From the NCBI GenBank assembly GCA_964608495.1, contig CAZSOQ010000008.1, positions 1 to 42,297 of the forward strand: a DNA stretch of 42,297 nt, given 5' to 3'. Origin of the DNA: JAKORR01 sp964608495. Lineage in GTDB: Bacteria; Armatimonadota; Zipacnadia; Zipacnadales; FEN-943. Position 1 is the stretch's first letter. Every line of letters starts with the position of its first letter. Shown here one piece after another: positions 18,355 through 27,164 of the stretch. A program made the position numbers and the translations under genes. A model generated the notes under the pieces. That model saw only the letters and a program-made list of their open reading frames with translations, searched no databases and had not been told where the DNA came from.

Positions 18355-19338
18355 CTAGGCCCACGTCATCTCGCCCGGCGGCTCCGAGATGATCACCTGG
18401 CGCAGGAAGGCTACCGCCTTGCGGAAGCCCTCGTCTGCCGTCATCAGACTGTCTTCGTGCTCGATGCTCAGCGCCCCGTCGTAACCGATCATCCGCAGCG
18501 TGGAGATGAAGTCGCGCCAGACATCCTCCGCGTGGCCGTAGCCGACGGTCCGGAAGATCCAGGCACGGCGCATCTCGTCTCCGTAGTGCTTCGCGTCGAG
18601 CACGCCGAAAACGTCGGCGACCCACGGGTAGATGCGGCAGTCCTTGGCGTGGACGTGCTTGATCGCGTCGCCGTACTCGGCCAGCTTGCGGACGGCCTTG
18701 CACGGGTCTATCCCCTGCCAGAACAGGTGCGACGGGTCGAAGTTGGCGCAGATGCGGTCGGCGTACTTCGTCGGCACGGCCTGGCGCAGCTTGATGAGCG
18801 TCTCGGGATTGTACACCAGGAAGTTCGGGTGCATCTCGAAGCACACGTAGACTCCGTGCTGCGCGGCGAACTTCGCTTCCCCGCTCCAGTAGGGAATGGC
18901 CACCTCGTCCCACTGGTAGGTCAGGGCCTCGAGATGGTCCTCGGGCCAGGGAGCGGTGACCCAGTTGGGGACCTTGTCGCCCTTGGCCCCCGCCGGCAGG
19001 CCGGAGAAGTTGACGACACACTCGACGCCGAGCTTGCCGGCGAGCTGAGCCGTCGCCTGCCAGACCTCGTGGTGCTTGCGCGCGGCGGCCCTCCTCGGGT
19101 GCAGCGGATTGCCGTGGCAGCTAAGGGCCGAGATCACGAGCCCTCGGCTCTCGACGGCCTGCAGCAAGGCCTTCCTCCCCTGGCTGTCCTCGTTCAGCTT
19201 GAAGGGGTCGCAGTGGGCGTTACCGGGATAGTTGCCCGTCCCGATCTCCACTGCCTCGACTCCCAACTCCACGAAATAGTCCAGCACTTCCTCCAGCGGC
19301 TTGTCGCTCCACGCGACCGCGAAGGCTCCTACTTTCAT
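18355..19338 (-). CDS. Sugar phosphate isomerase/epimerase-like TIM-barrel protein
   Basis: A 327-residue protein of the AP endonuclease 2/xylose isomerase-like TIM family, cytosolic. Visible strand motifs: VEAVEIGTGNYPGNAHCD, the SALSCHGNPLHP loop, YVCFEMHPNFLVYN, NFDPSHLFWQGIDP, HVHAKDC and a final GALSIEHEDSL. The His, Glu and Asp residues in these are the metal ligands in this fold. Such proteins isomerise or epimerise sugars, inosose or hydroxypyruvate, and the substrate cannot be read from sequence. It follows a Gfo/Idh/MocA oxidoreductase on the same strand (309 bp apart), a frequent pair in inositol and sugar breakdown. The ATG has GGGAGG upstream. Confidence 0.88.
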   Translation of the reverse strand: MKVGAFAVAWSDKPLEEVLDYFVELGVEAVEIGTGNYPGNAHCDPFKLNEDSQGRKALLQAVESRGLVISALSCHGNPLHPRRAAARKHHEVWQATAQLAGKLGVECVVNFSGLPAGAKGDKVPNWVTAPWPEDHLEALTYQWDEVAIPYWSGEAKFAAQHGVYVCFEMHPNFLVYNPETLIKLRQAVPTKYADRICANFDPSHLFWQGIDPCKAVRKLAEYGDAIKHVHAKDCRIYPWVADVFGVLDAKHYGDEMRRAWIFRTVGYGHAEDVWRDFISTLRMIGYDGALSIEHEDSLMTADEGFRKAVAFLRQVIISEPPGEMTWA

Positions 19339-19647
19339 GGCATGGCCTCCCTTGGCACCGAGCTCGAGACTCGGCCCGGGCTCGGCTAGGTTCTTGGTGC
19401 TGCCGGGCGCGGCCCCCCGCGGCCCGGCCTGTCACAGGCCTGTAAGCATCCTGGGCCGGCGTCGGCTCCGGCGGCCGGGGCCGAGGTCGTATCCCTGCGA
19501 GACAGCGGTCCAGGACCCGCATGCGACGGGCCGCAGGCTAGAGCCCCGAGCCGTCGCCAACCGTCACGTCCCCGCTGGTACGGAGCAAACGCCCCCCGCT
19601 CGGCCCGGGTGTCCGGGACGGGCGTGGGGCGCCGCGCCCAGCGTGGA
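19339..19647. other. 309-bp gap between the isomerase-like and oxidoreductase genes
   Basis: Very GC-rich. The only structure seen is a short inverted repeat, GCCTGTCACAGGC, near 19427-19439. No ORF, promoter or terminator I would defend. Confidence 0.4.
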
Positions 19648-20832
19648 CTACACCTTCGGCACGCGGACCGACTTACCTTCCTTCGCGGCCTGCTCGCAGG
19701 CGGCGAGGACGGCCTGAGTTCTGCAGGCCGAGGCGAAGGACGGCTCGGGGTTCGGGCCGCCGTTGGCGATGGCCTGCAGCACGTCGGCCACCATGTTGAT
19801 GAAGGTGTGCTCGTAGCCGATGATGTGCGATGTCGGCCAGAAGCGGGGCCCGCCGCCGGGCAGGCCCATGTAGGGATGACACGGTTCGGTCGTCTGGATC
19901 AGGCGGAAGCCGGTCCGGTCCGCGGGATCAGCGCCGTCGTAGTAGTACAGCTCGTTCATGCGCTCGAGGTTGAAGATGACGGAGCCCTTGGACCCGTTGA
20001 TCTCGAACCAGTTGTAGTTCTTGTGGCCGGCGGCGAAGCGCGTGGCCTCGAAGGTGCCGAGCGCGCCGTTGGCAAATTCTGCCAGTGTCACCACGCCGTC
20101 GTCAACATCCGCGCGTCCCATTTCTCCTCCGCTGGCCGACCCACCCAGGCCGCCGTCCACGGCGGTGGCTTTGGGGCGCTGGCGGATCCAGGTCTTCATG
20201 GTGCAGGACACCCGCGTGATGTCCCCGACGAGCCAGAGGGCGAGGTCGAGGCTGTGCGCCATCAGGTCTCCCAGCGACCCCGACCCGGCGATCCTCTTCT
20301 GGAAGCGCCACATCAGCGGCACTCCCGGGTCCATGGCCCAGTCCTGCAGGTACAGGGCCCGCCAGTGGTAGATCTCGCCAAGGTCCCCGTTCTCCATCAT
20401 CTTGCGTACCAGAGCTACAGCCGGCACGCGGCGGTAGTTGTGGCACACCGTGTTGATGACGCCGGCCTTCTCGACGGCCCCACGGGCCCTCTTGGCGTCC
20501 TCGAGGCTCGTTGCCAGGGGCTTCTCGCAGAAGACGTGCTTGCCCGCCTTCGCAGCCTTGATGGCAAGGTCGGCGTGCACGTTGTTGGGGGCCGTGATGT
20601 CTATCAGGTCAATGTCATCGCGGGCCGCGGCAGCGTCTATCGAGTACTCCGTCTCCTCCCAGCCGAAGCGCGCGGCCATCTGCTGGCACAGGTCCCGCTG
20701 GCGGCCCACCAGCACGCGCATCACGGGCCGAGCTGTGAGCTCCGGGTAGTAGAAGGCAACCTGACGGTACGCGTTGCTGTGGGCTCGTCCCATGAACTGG
20801 TAGCCCACCAGTGCTATGCGAATCTCGTCCAT
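19648..20832 (-). CDS. Gfo/Idh/MocA family oxidoreductase
   Basis: A 394-residue NAD(P)-dependent dehydrogenase of sugars or inositols. The N-terminal Rossmann domain starts IRIALVGYQFMGRAHSNAY; the family signature CEKPLATS (Glu103-Lys104-Pro105) is present, with the catalytic lysine. The C-terminal alpha/beta domain follows, with GSGSLGDLMAHSLDLALW carrying the usual His. The ATG has GGAGGGA upstream. It is upstream of the isomerase/epimerase-like gene on the same strand, which supports a joint role in catabolism of an unusual sugar. The substrate is unknown. Confidence 0.92.
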   Translation of the reverse strand: MDEIRIALVGYQFMGRAHSNAYRQVAFYYPELTARPVMRVLVGRQRDLCQQMAARFGWEETEYSIDAAAARDDIDLIDITAPNNVHADLAIKAAKAGKHVFCEKPLATSLEDAKRARGAVEKAGVINTVCHNYRRVPAVALVRKMMENGDLGEIYHWRALYLQDWAMDPGVPLMWRFQKRIAGSGSLGDLMAHSLDLALWLVGDITRVSCTMKTWIRQRPKATAVDGGLGGSASGGEMGRADVDDGVVTLAEFANGALGTFEATRFAAGHKNYNWFEINGSKGSVIFNLERMNELYYYDGADPADRTGFRLIQTTEPCHPYMGLPGGGPRFWPTSHIIGYEHTFINMVADVLQAIANGGPNPEPSFASACRTQAVLAACEQAAKEGKSVRVPKV

Positions 20833-20930
20833 GCTGGTATCCCTCCTGGCTTCCTGATGCTCCTTATCCCTCGGCGGCCCGGTTCGGCGCGCCGGCCGTC
20901 TTTCCTTCCCGCTTCCCTCGGGACGCGGCC

Positions 20931-23393
20931 CTAAGGCAGGTCCAGCGTCGTCGCGGCTATCGCGTCGTACTCCCCACCCACCGTCAGGATGAGCACCTGG
21001 CGCTCGGCGCCCATCTCGCCGAGGACCTGCAGGGCAGCGCCGGTACGCTCGTCGTCGAAGGCCAGCAGGGGCTCGTCGAGGATCAGCGGCGGGCCTTCGA
21101 CGGGCCAGAGGGTCAGATAGGTGGCCAGGCGCAGCGCCAGGTACACCTGTTCGCGGGTCGCGTAGCTGAGGTCCCTGTCCGCGCTCGCCGGGTCGGGCTT
21201 GCCGTCGGCGGGCACCATGGGGGTCCCCGCCTCGCCCAAGGCTAGCTGGCGGTAGCGGCCCAGGGTCAGACGCTGGAGCAGGCCGGCGGCCGTGGGCAGC
21301 AGGGCTTCCTGCGCCGAGGCCCGCACCTCCTCCAGGGCTCGTTCCATCAGCTCCGTCGCGAGGCGGTACACGGCTTCCTGCTTGCGCGCCGCGGCAAGCT
21401 CTCCCTCGGCCGCCCGCAACTCCTCCTGGGCCACCAGCGACTCCGCCGCCGCGCCCCGCACGGCGCCGAGCGTGCCCTCGGCCTCGGCCGCGCGCCTTGC
21501 CTCGGAGCGCTCCTCCTCATCCAGCCGCTCTACTGTGACCTGCAGCTCGCCGTACTCCTGCTCGCTCAGGGCGGCGGCCTGGATCTCGGGCTTCGCCAGC
21601 TCTGCCTCGAGGTTCTGCTCCTGGGCCTTGAGCGGGGCCAGCTCCGCCTGCAGGTCCGCCAGCTCCCTGCCCGCGAGAACCTGTTCGAGCGCGGCCCTCA
21701 GCTCACCGACGCGTTGCTCGACCGCCTCGTAGTCGGCGGCGTGGGCTCGCGCCGAGGCCACGTCGCGAACTCCCCACTGGGCGAGCTGCTCGTCCGCCCC
21801 ACGGGCGAGTCTGTCGGCCCGCTGGGTCTGCTGCTGGGCCTGCTCTCGCCAGGCGATCGCTCGTTCATCCGCCCTGGCGGCCTCCTGCTCGAAGTGGGAG
21901 GCACGTTCAACGGCTCGGGCGCGCTTCTGGGCAAGCTCACCCACGGAGCTGGCCTCCCACTTGCGCAGGTGCGTGGCCAGCACCTCGACGGCGCCGTCGT
22001 ACTCGCGCGCCGCGTCGGCCACGGCCTGCTCCGCTTGCTGAACGCCCGTTCGTGCCGCCCGTAGCGCGAGCCCTATCGCGGCAAGCCCGGCCAGCGCGCC
22101 GGCCGCGCCCAGCGCGCCTCTGACGGCCGGGCTGAGCGATGCGCTTCCGGCGGCCGACAGAAGGACGAGGACAACCGCCGCTCCCGCGAGGATGCCGCTC
22201 CAGACCCTTGCGGGGCGGCGCCGGCCTCGCGCGTCCTCGAGCGCGCGGTCCCGCTCCCTGAAGCTCCCTTCGAGCTCCCGTTGCCGCTGGTCGAGCGCGT
22301 AAGCCTGATCGAGGTCCTCCTGAGTCGGCGCCTCGGCCAGGGCGGCGTGGACCTCGGCGCGCGCCTGCTCAGACTGCCCGGCCTCAACGGCAGCCTTGGC
22401 CGCCGCGTCCTCGGCCTGCTCACGGAGACCCGTAGCCGTCCTGAGCCTCTCCTCCACGGCGCGCACGTCCTCAAGCCGCAGCGGGGTGAGAGCCGACAGC
22501 CGCGTCTCGGACTCACCGAGCTGCCGGTGCAGCTCCGTGGCCCGGCCGATGACCTCGCTCACCGCCTCTACCCTCTCCCGCGCTCGGCCCAGGCTCTCCT
22601 GGAGGGTCCTGCGCCGGCTCGCGGCCGCCAGGCGGGGTCTGAGTCTTGCCAGCTCGTCGCGAGCCCTTTGGAGGGCCTCTCGGGCCTGAGATAGGTCGGC
22701 TCGGGCCTTCTCCTCCATGTTGCGGCGGGTCAGCAGGCCGGCGGCCTCGCCATCGCCCTCGACCTTGGCCCCGGCGGTCGCCACTCGCTCACGCGCCCTG
22801 GCGACCGCGCCGGGGTTCTTCGGCGCCGGGCGGTCTATGCCACGCGCGTAATCGAGGTGACGCTTCTGCAGCTCACGGAGGACCGCCATCGGGCTCGTCC
22901 CGCCGCTGGCGAGCACGGCTTGAGCCAGCACCTCATCCAGCCCGGTCGCCTCCTGGACGGCCGCCCACTCGCCCTGGCGCAGATAGGCCGTGGCCAGGTA
23001 CTGCTGCTCGGCGTAGCGCGGCTGCAGGCCCACCATCTCGGCCAGCGTCTGGCGTACCTTCTCCTCGGAGGTGAGGCGCTCGCCGGTGCCCAGGTCCACG
23101 AGCTCCGCCCGGCCGCCGGCGAAGTCCCTGACCACGCGCCAGGTGCCCCCGCCGTGCTCGAACTCCGCCTCGAGCACGTACATCGCGGGCGCGGACCAGG
23201 TGCGCCAGCGGGCATACTCGGTGCTCGCGGTGTGGACGGGCGCGGAGCCCAGGAGGACCTTGGCGACCGCCTCGGCGAGCGTGGACTTGCCGGCCTCGTT
23301 GGGGCCGCGCACGACGTTGATCCCCCGCTCGAAGGTCCACTCGCCCTGACCGAGACGGCCGAAGTGCTCGACGCGAAGGCGACGCAGTATCAT
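20931..23393 (-). CDS. YhaN/SbcC-like coiled-coil ATPase with central membrane hairpin
   Basis: An 820-residue SMC/Rad50-type ATPase. Walker A is GPNEAGKST (30-38); Walker B is ILDEPLLAF near residue 770. Between them lie long Glu/Ala/Arg-rich coiled coils, broken at about 396-446 by two hydrophobic stretches (VWSGILAGAAVVLVLLSAAG and LGAAGALAGLAAIGLALRAA), a likely membrane hairpin as in YhaN-type proteins. The usual ABC signature LSGGQ is replaced by YATREQVYLALRLATYL. The start overlaps the nuclease gene by 4 nt (ATGA), so the two are coupled and should form an Mre11-Rad50-like complex acting on DNA ends, here possibly membrane-attached. Confidence 0.87.
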   Translation of the reverse strand: MILRRLRVEHFGRLGQGEWTFERGINVVRGPNEAGKSTLAEAVAKVLLGSAPVHTASTEYARWRTWSAPAMYVLEAEFEHGGGTWRVVRDFAGGRAELVDLGTGERLTSEEKVRQTLAEMVGLQPRYAEQQYLATAYLRQGEWAAVQEATGLDEVLAQAVLASGGTSPMAVLRELQKRHLDYARGIDRPAPKNPGAVARARERVATAGAKVEGDGEAAGLLTRRNMEEKARADLSQAREALQRARDELARLRPRLAAASRRRTLQESLGRARERVEAVSEVIGRATELHRQLGESETRLSALTPLRLEDVRAVEERLRTATGLREQAEDAAAKAAVEAGQSEQARAEVHAALAEAPTQEDLDQAYALDQRQRELEGSFRERDRALEDARGRRRPARVWSGILAGAAVVLVLLSAAGSASLSPAVRGALGAAGALAGLAAIGLALRAARTGVQQAEQAVADAAREYDGAVEVLATHLRKWEASSVGELAQKRARAVERASHFEQEAARADERAIAWREQAQQQTQRADRLARGADEQLAQWGVRDVASARAHAADYEAVEQRVGELRAALEQVLAGRELADLQAELAPLKAQEQNLEAELAKPEIQAAALSEQEYGELQVTVERLDEEERSEARRAAEAEGTLGAVRGAAAESLVAQEELRAAEGELAAARKQEAVYRLATELMERALEEVRASAQEALLPTAAGLLQRLTLGRYRQLALGEAGTPMVPADGKPDPASADRDLSYATREQVYLALRLATYLTLWPVEGPPLILDEPLLAFDDERTGAALQVLGEMGAERQVLILTVGGEYDAIAATTLDLP

Positions 23394-24559
23394 CCCTGCC
23401 TCTCACCTCTGCGCAGCAGATGACAGCCCAGAAGCAGCGCCTCCCGCAGCGCCGCCGCCTCCTCCCGCGCCGCGCGGTCGGCCTCGCCATCGCCTGCCTG
23501 GCGGGCTTGGGCCGCCCTTCGCTCGGCCTCGGCGAGCGCCTCGCGGGCGAGCTTGACGAACCGCCCGAGCACCGTCATCTCTGGCAGGTCGCCCAGCTCC
23601 TCGAGGTCGGGCGCCGGCTCGGTCCTGTCCTGCACGTCCAGGTAGAAGAACCTGTCGGTGAGCGCGTCAAGCAGCTCGGTGTCGCCCAGGGGCAGAGGGC
23701 CCTGCCGCAGACCCTCCAGGCGCACGCGCAGGAGCGCCCGGGGATCGCCTATCGCCTCGAGGCGTGACCGGAGGGTCTCGACCCGCGGCTCGGCAAGCTC
23801 CGCCCACTGCCAGGCCTGGCTGCCCAGGCCGTGGAGCTGGCCCGTCTCGAAGAACTCGTACGCGGCCGGTCCCTCTTCCGCGACCGTCACCCACACGGCC
23901 TTGCCCGTGCCGGTGTGGCTGAGGTCCATGATCTCCGGCGCGCCGGCATAGACCGCGGGGGTGGCGCCGGCCAGGTGCGTGCTGATGCTGTGGTAGTGAC
24001 CGAGGGCGATGTAGGACGCGGGCCAGCCGGCGGCCTCTTCGGGCGTCAGCAGGCAATCCTGGCCGACGTGTGGTGGCGGGGGATAGCAGGTGTGGGCGGC
24101 GACCACTACCCTCGTTCCAGCGGGCCACGACCGCCAGGTCAGTGCCTCGCCCGACAGCCAGGGCAGCGTGACCATCGCCAGGTCCAGGTCCTCGAACTCC
24201 AGCAGCGACGGCTCCGTCACGATGGTCACGCGCTCGGAGAGCGCCCGCCATTCGGGCCGGCGGTACAGCGAGGCCGGGTCGTGGTTGCCGGCGATGAGGA
24301 CAATCTGGAGGCGGTCTGAGGCCGCCAGCGCCGTCGCGAGCCCGCTGACCGCGCGCTCGACGAAGGTGCCGAAGAGCGCCTCGCGGTCCAGCAGGTCGCC
24401 GGTGATAAGGAGGATGTCCGCGCGCTCAGCGGCGGCCTCGGTGAGGCGGGCGAAGGCCCGCTCGATGTGCTGCTGGTGGGCGGCGGTGGCCTGCCCCAGG
24501 CCAGCCATTCGCCCCAGGTGGATGTCACCGGTATGCAGGAGGTTCACGGGCTGTGGCAT
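23390..24559 (-). CDS. YhaO/SbcD-like DNA-processing metallophosphoesterase
   Basis: A 389-residue calcineurin-type phosphoesterase. ATG 24557-24559 has CGGAG six nt upstream; the frame is open further but without the family start. The five metal motifs are in order: LLHTGDIHLG (Asp12, His14), LLITGDLLD, IAGNHDP, VVAAHTCYPP and ALGHYHS. This is the Mre11/SbcD pattern. After about residue 260 come a small domain and a charged, Ala/Arg/Glu-rich tail (about 335-389) that likely packs on the coiled coil of its partner. It is the first gene of the pair with the YhaN-like ATPase and divergent from the radical SAM gene 68 bp away. Confidence 0.9.
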   Translation of the reverse strand: MPQPVNLLHTGDIHLGRMAGLGQATAAHQQHIERAFARLTEAAAERADILLITGDLLDREALFGTFVERAVSGLATALAASDRLQIVLIAGNHDPASLYRRPEWRALSERVTIVTEPSLLEFEDLDLAMVTLPWLSGEALTWRSWPAGTRVVVAAHTCYPPPPHVGQDCLLTPEEAAGWPASYIALGHYHSISTHLAGATPAVYAGAPEIMDLSHTGTGKAVWVTVAEEGPAAYEFFETGQLHGLGSQAWQWAELAEPRVETLRSRLEAIGDPRALLRVRLEGLRQGPLPLGDTELLDALTDRFFYLDVQDRTEPAPDLEELGDLPEMTVLGRFVKLAREALAEAERRAAQARQAGDGEADRAAREEAAALREALLLGCHLLRRGERQG

Positions 24560-24627
24560 TGCATGCTCCGTGGATGGCGCCCGTCCCCTGCGCCTGCGGA
24601 CGCTTGCTGGCGGCACTGCCGGCGCCT

Positions 24628-25776
24628 ATGATTGGGCCAGTCTTCCGTCAGGGGCCTCGTCCAGTGTCCGTCTCGCGACTGCGCAAACTCCTTCGCTCGG
24701 CAGGTTGGGGCATATTAGCGCGGCCTGACGTTACCTTCAACCGGCTGCTCAACAGCCACGAGCTGGCCCGCAGGGCCGAGCGCCTGCGCAGCGATCCGTC
24801 CAAGGTGGAGGTCGAGATCACCAACCGCTGCAACCTGCGCTGCACCCACTGCATCCGCAGCAAGCAGGGCTTCGAAGCGCGGCTGGGCGACATCTCACCC
24901 GAGGCTTTCGACGCCATCCTGCGCCAGTTGCCCAGGACTCTGACCCTCACGCTCACGGGCTTCGGCGAGATGCTCCTTCACCCTCGGTTCCTAGACCTCC
25001 TGCGTGTCGCGCGCCGGCGTCTGCCCCACGCCAACATCCTGGGCTACACCAACGGCCTGCTGATAGGCCGGACCGTGAGCGCCGAGGAGCTGGTGCGATC
25101 GGGCCTGGGGCAGGTGCACTTCTCCCTGGACGCGGCCACGGCCGAGACCTACGAGCAGGTGCGGGCCAGCCCTCACTTCGACCGCGTGCTGGAGAACATC
25201 AGGGCCGTGATCGAGGCTCGGCGGCGGCTCGGGTCGCCGCGCCCCTTCGTCGGCATCAACTTCACGATGATGAACGAGAACTTCCGGGAGGCGCCGGACT
25301 ACGTGAGGCTCGGCGCCGAGCTGGGTGTGGACTACATCGCGCGCCCCGCGCTGATTCTGACCTACTGGGGCTACGAGGACGGCGCGCGGGAGATCAGGCG
25401 GGGCGAGCTGGCCGAGGTGCTCGTGCGCGCTAGGCAGGTGGCCGAGGAGCTGAGGGCGCCCCTGGCCCTGGGCGACTACATGCTGGACCCCCACGCCTAC
25501 TTCGCAAGCTACGAGCGGCACCGGGCTGATTTCTTCCGGCAGTGCTTCTTCTTCTGGAACCACATCCAGATAGACCCCTTCGGGAACCTGAAGCTGTGCT
25601 GTTTGCACCCCGCGGCCAGCATCCATAGCTGGGGGAATCTGCTGGAGACGCCCTTCCGTGAGGTCTGGAATAGCGAGGGGCTGAGGGCCGCGCGCCGGGC
25701 GGTGCGAGAGGGAAGAGTGCCGCTGCCGCCCTGCGCCGAGACGTGTGTGCGCCCCGACCCGACGCTCGCGGACTGA
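24628..25776 (+). CDS. Radical SAM/SPASM-domain protein
   Basis: A 383-residue enzyme with the SAM-cleaving 4Fe-4S motif CNLRCTHC at about residues 68-75 (spacing CxxxCxxC), preceded by VEVEITNR. A GFGEMLLHP segment corresponds to the SAM-binding GGEP-like strand. The C-terminal SPASM-like region has cysteines in QCFFFW, KLCCLHPA and CAETC, for extra clusters. Such proteins modify peptides or small molecules; no precursor peptide was seen nearby, so the substrate is unknown. The start is uncertain: ATG 24628 is used, but GTG 24664 has a better purine-rich stretch (CAGGGG) upstream. It precedes ruvC by 100 bp. Confidence 0.85.
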   Translation: MIGPVFRQGPRPVSVSRLRKLLRSAGWGILARPDVTFNRLLNSHELARRAERLRSDPSKVEVEITNRCNLRCTHCIRSKQGFEARLGDISPEAFDAILRQLPRTLTLTLTGFGEMLLHPRFLDLLRVARRRLPHANILGYTNGLLIGRTVSAEELVRSGLGQVHFSLDAATAETYEQVRASPHFDRVLENIRAVIEARRRLGSPRPFVGINFTMMNENFREAPDYVRLGAELGVDYIARPALILTYWGYEDGAREIRRGELAEVLVRARQVAEELRAPLALGDYMLDPHAYFASYERHRADFFRQCFFFWNHIQIDPFGNLKLCCLHPAASIHSWGNLLETPFREVWNSEGLRAARRAVREGRVPLPPCAETCVRPDPTLAD

Positions 25777-25860
25777 GGCATGGCACGCCGGCGCGCCGTA
25801 CGCGACGCGCCGGCCCGCAGGGCGCGGGGCACCGCCACGCCGCCCGGTGCGCATCTGCGA

Positions 25861-25866
25861 TATAAT
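25861..25866 (+). promoter_or_regulatory. Possible -10 box just before ruvC
   Basis: A perfect TATAAT lies only 10 nt before the ruvC ATG; no -35 box is visible at 16-18 bp. If used, the transcript would begin within a few bases of the start codon and be almost leaderless. Confidence 0.35.
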
Positions 25867-25876
25867 GGGGGCCGCA

Positions 25877-26419
25877 ATGCGCATTGTGGGTGTGGACCCC
25901 GGACTGCACACGACCGGCTACGGTGTCATTGACTACCGCCGTGGGCGGGTGAAGCTGGTCGAGGGTGGCCTTATCGAGACGGAGGCTGGGAGGGAGCTGC
26001 CGAGCCGCCTGGCGGCCCTGTACCGGGGCTTCGACGAGGTGCTGCGGCAGACCCGGCCGGACGTGGCCGTGGTCGAGCAGCTCTACTCGAAGTACGACCA
26101 TCCTCAGACGGCCCTGCTCATGGCCCACGCCCGCGGGGCGGTGCTTCTCGGCCTGGAGCACCGCGGCGTCGAGACGGTCAGTTACACGGCCTCGATGGTG
26201 AAGCGCGCGCTGGTGGGGCACGGCCGCGCGAGCAAGCGGCAGGTGGCCGGCATGGTCGCCCAACTGCTGGGCACCGCGCTGGACGACGTGAGCGACCACG
26301 TCTCGGACGCGCTGGCCCTGGCCCTGTGCCACGCGACGCCGTGGGCCCAGGCGGGCCGCACGGGCCGAGGGGCGGCGGGGCTTAGCGAGCGGCGCGATGC
26401 CCGCGGCAAGAGGACCTAG
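25877..26419 (+). CDS. ruvC: Holliday junction endonuclease RuvC
   Basis: A 180-residue nuclease that resolves Holliday junctions with RuvAB. The start is ATG 25877 (MRIVGVDPGLHTTGYGV); GGGGG lies 5 nt upstream. Catalytic residues: Asp7, Glu67 (VAVVEQLYSK), His141 and Asp144 (DHVSDALALALCH). The third position is His, as in Thermus RuvC, rather than the Asp of E. coli. The loop YSKYDHPQTAL replaces the usual FFxxNxxTAL. The C-terminal 25 residues are a basic tail. Gene order ruvC-ruvA-ruvB is the common one; ruvA begins 51 bp later. Confidence 0.95.
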   Translation: MRIVGVDPGLHTTGYGVIDYRRGRVKLVEGGLIETEAGRELPSRLAALYRGFDEVLRQTRPDVAVVEQLYSKYDHPQTALLMAHARGAVLLGLEHRGVETVSYTASMVKRALVGHGRASKRQVAGMVAQLLGTALDDVSDHVSDALALALCHATPWAQAGRTGRGAAGLSERRDARGKRT

Positions 26420-26470
26420 AGACGAAGGCGCGGCCCCCGCCCGGGGCCGGCGACGAGGTGAGTGCGCGGC

Positions 26471-27085
26471 ATGATCTCCAGGCTGCGCGGAGTACTTCGA
26501 GCGATCCGCGAAGACCACTGCGAGGTGAGCGTGGGCGGCGTGTACTATGAAGTGATGCTGCCGCCGGCGGTGGCCGAGCGCCTCGCCGAGCGCCCTGTCG
26601 GCGCCGAAGTGGAGCTGTTCACCTACCACTACCTGCAGTTGGACCCGCAGAAGGCCGTCCCGGTGCTGCTCGGCTTCGAGAGCGAGTACCAGCGGGACTT
26701 CTTCGAGCTGCTGACGCAGGTGCCGAAGTTCGGCCCGAGGGCTGCGCTGCGGGCCATGGCCCTGCCGGTGCTGACCCTCGCGCGCGCCATCGAGACCCAG
26801 GACATCCGCCTGCTGCGGTCGCTGCCCGGCGTGGGTCCGCAGAAGGCGAAGGACCTGGTGGCGACGCTGGAGGGGAAGGTGGGCGCCTTCCTGCACGCGC
26901 CCGACGAGGTGCCCGCGGAGGCCGTGGAGCCGCTGTCCGAGGGCGAGAGCGACGCCGTGGACTTGCTGGAACAGCTTGGGATGCCCCGCGCCGAGGCCAT
27001 GCAGCGGGTGATGGCCCTTCGCCGCGAGCACCCTGACGTGCAGGCAGCCGACAGGATCGTGCGGATGGTCTTCAGAAAGGAATAG
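26471..27085 (+). CDS. ruvA: Holliday junction branch-migration protein RuvA (divergent)
   Basis: A 204-residue DNA-binding subunit that holds the junction for RuvB. ATG 26471 is chosen because GAGGTGAG lies about 10 nt upstream; GTG 26462 would be too close. The N-terminal OB-fold reads MISRLRGVLRAIREDHCEVS, then VGGVYYEVMLP. The first helix-hairpin-helix, normally VxGxGPKxAL, is the divergent VPKFGPRAAL, while the second (LPGVGPQKAKDLV) is standard. The C-terminal domain III, which contacts RuvB (SDAVDLLEQLGMPRAEAMQR), is present after an acidic linker. Context with ruvC and ruvB makes the call secure. Confidence 0.92.
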   Translation: MISRLRGVLRAIREDHCEVSVGGVYYEVMLPPAVAERLAERPVGAEVELFTYHYLQLDPQKAVPVLLGFESEYQRDFFELLTQVPKFGPRAALRAMALPVLTLARAIETQDIRLLRSLPGVGPQKAKDLVATLEGKVGAFLHAPDEVPAEAVEPLSEGESDAVDLLEQLGMPRAEAMQRVMALRREHPDVQAADRIVRMVFRKE

Positions 27086-27164
27086 CCGTCGTGCCCACGC
27101 CGGCGAGCGGGGCTTCCGGCCGCGCCGCCGTATCTACCTGGCACGGCGCCCGTTGGTGAAGACG

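Noticed and set aside
17416..19389. 657-codon plus-strand frame opposite ilvE and the isomerase gene
   Set aside because: Antisense shadow spanning two well-supported genes.
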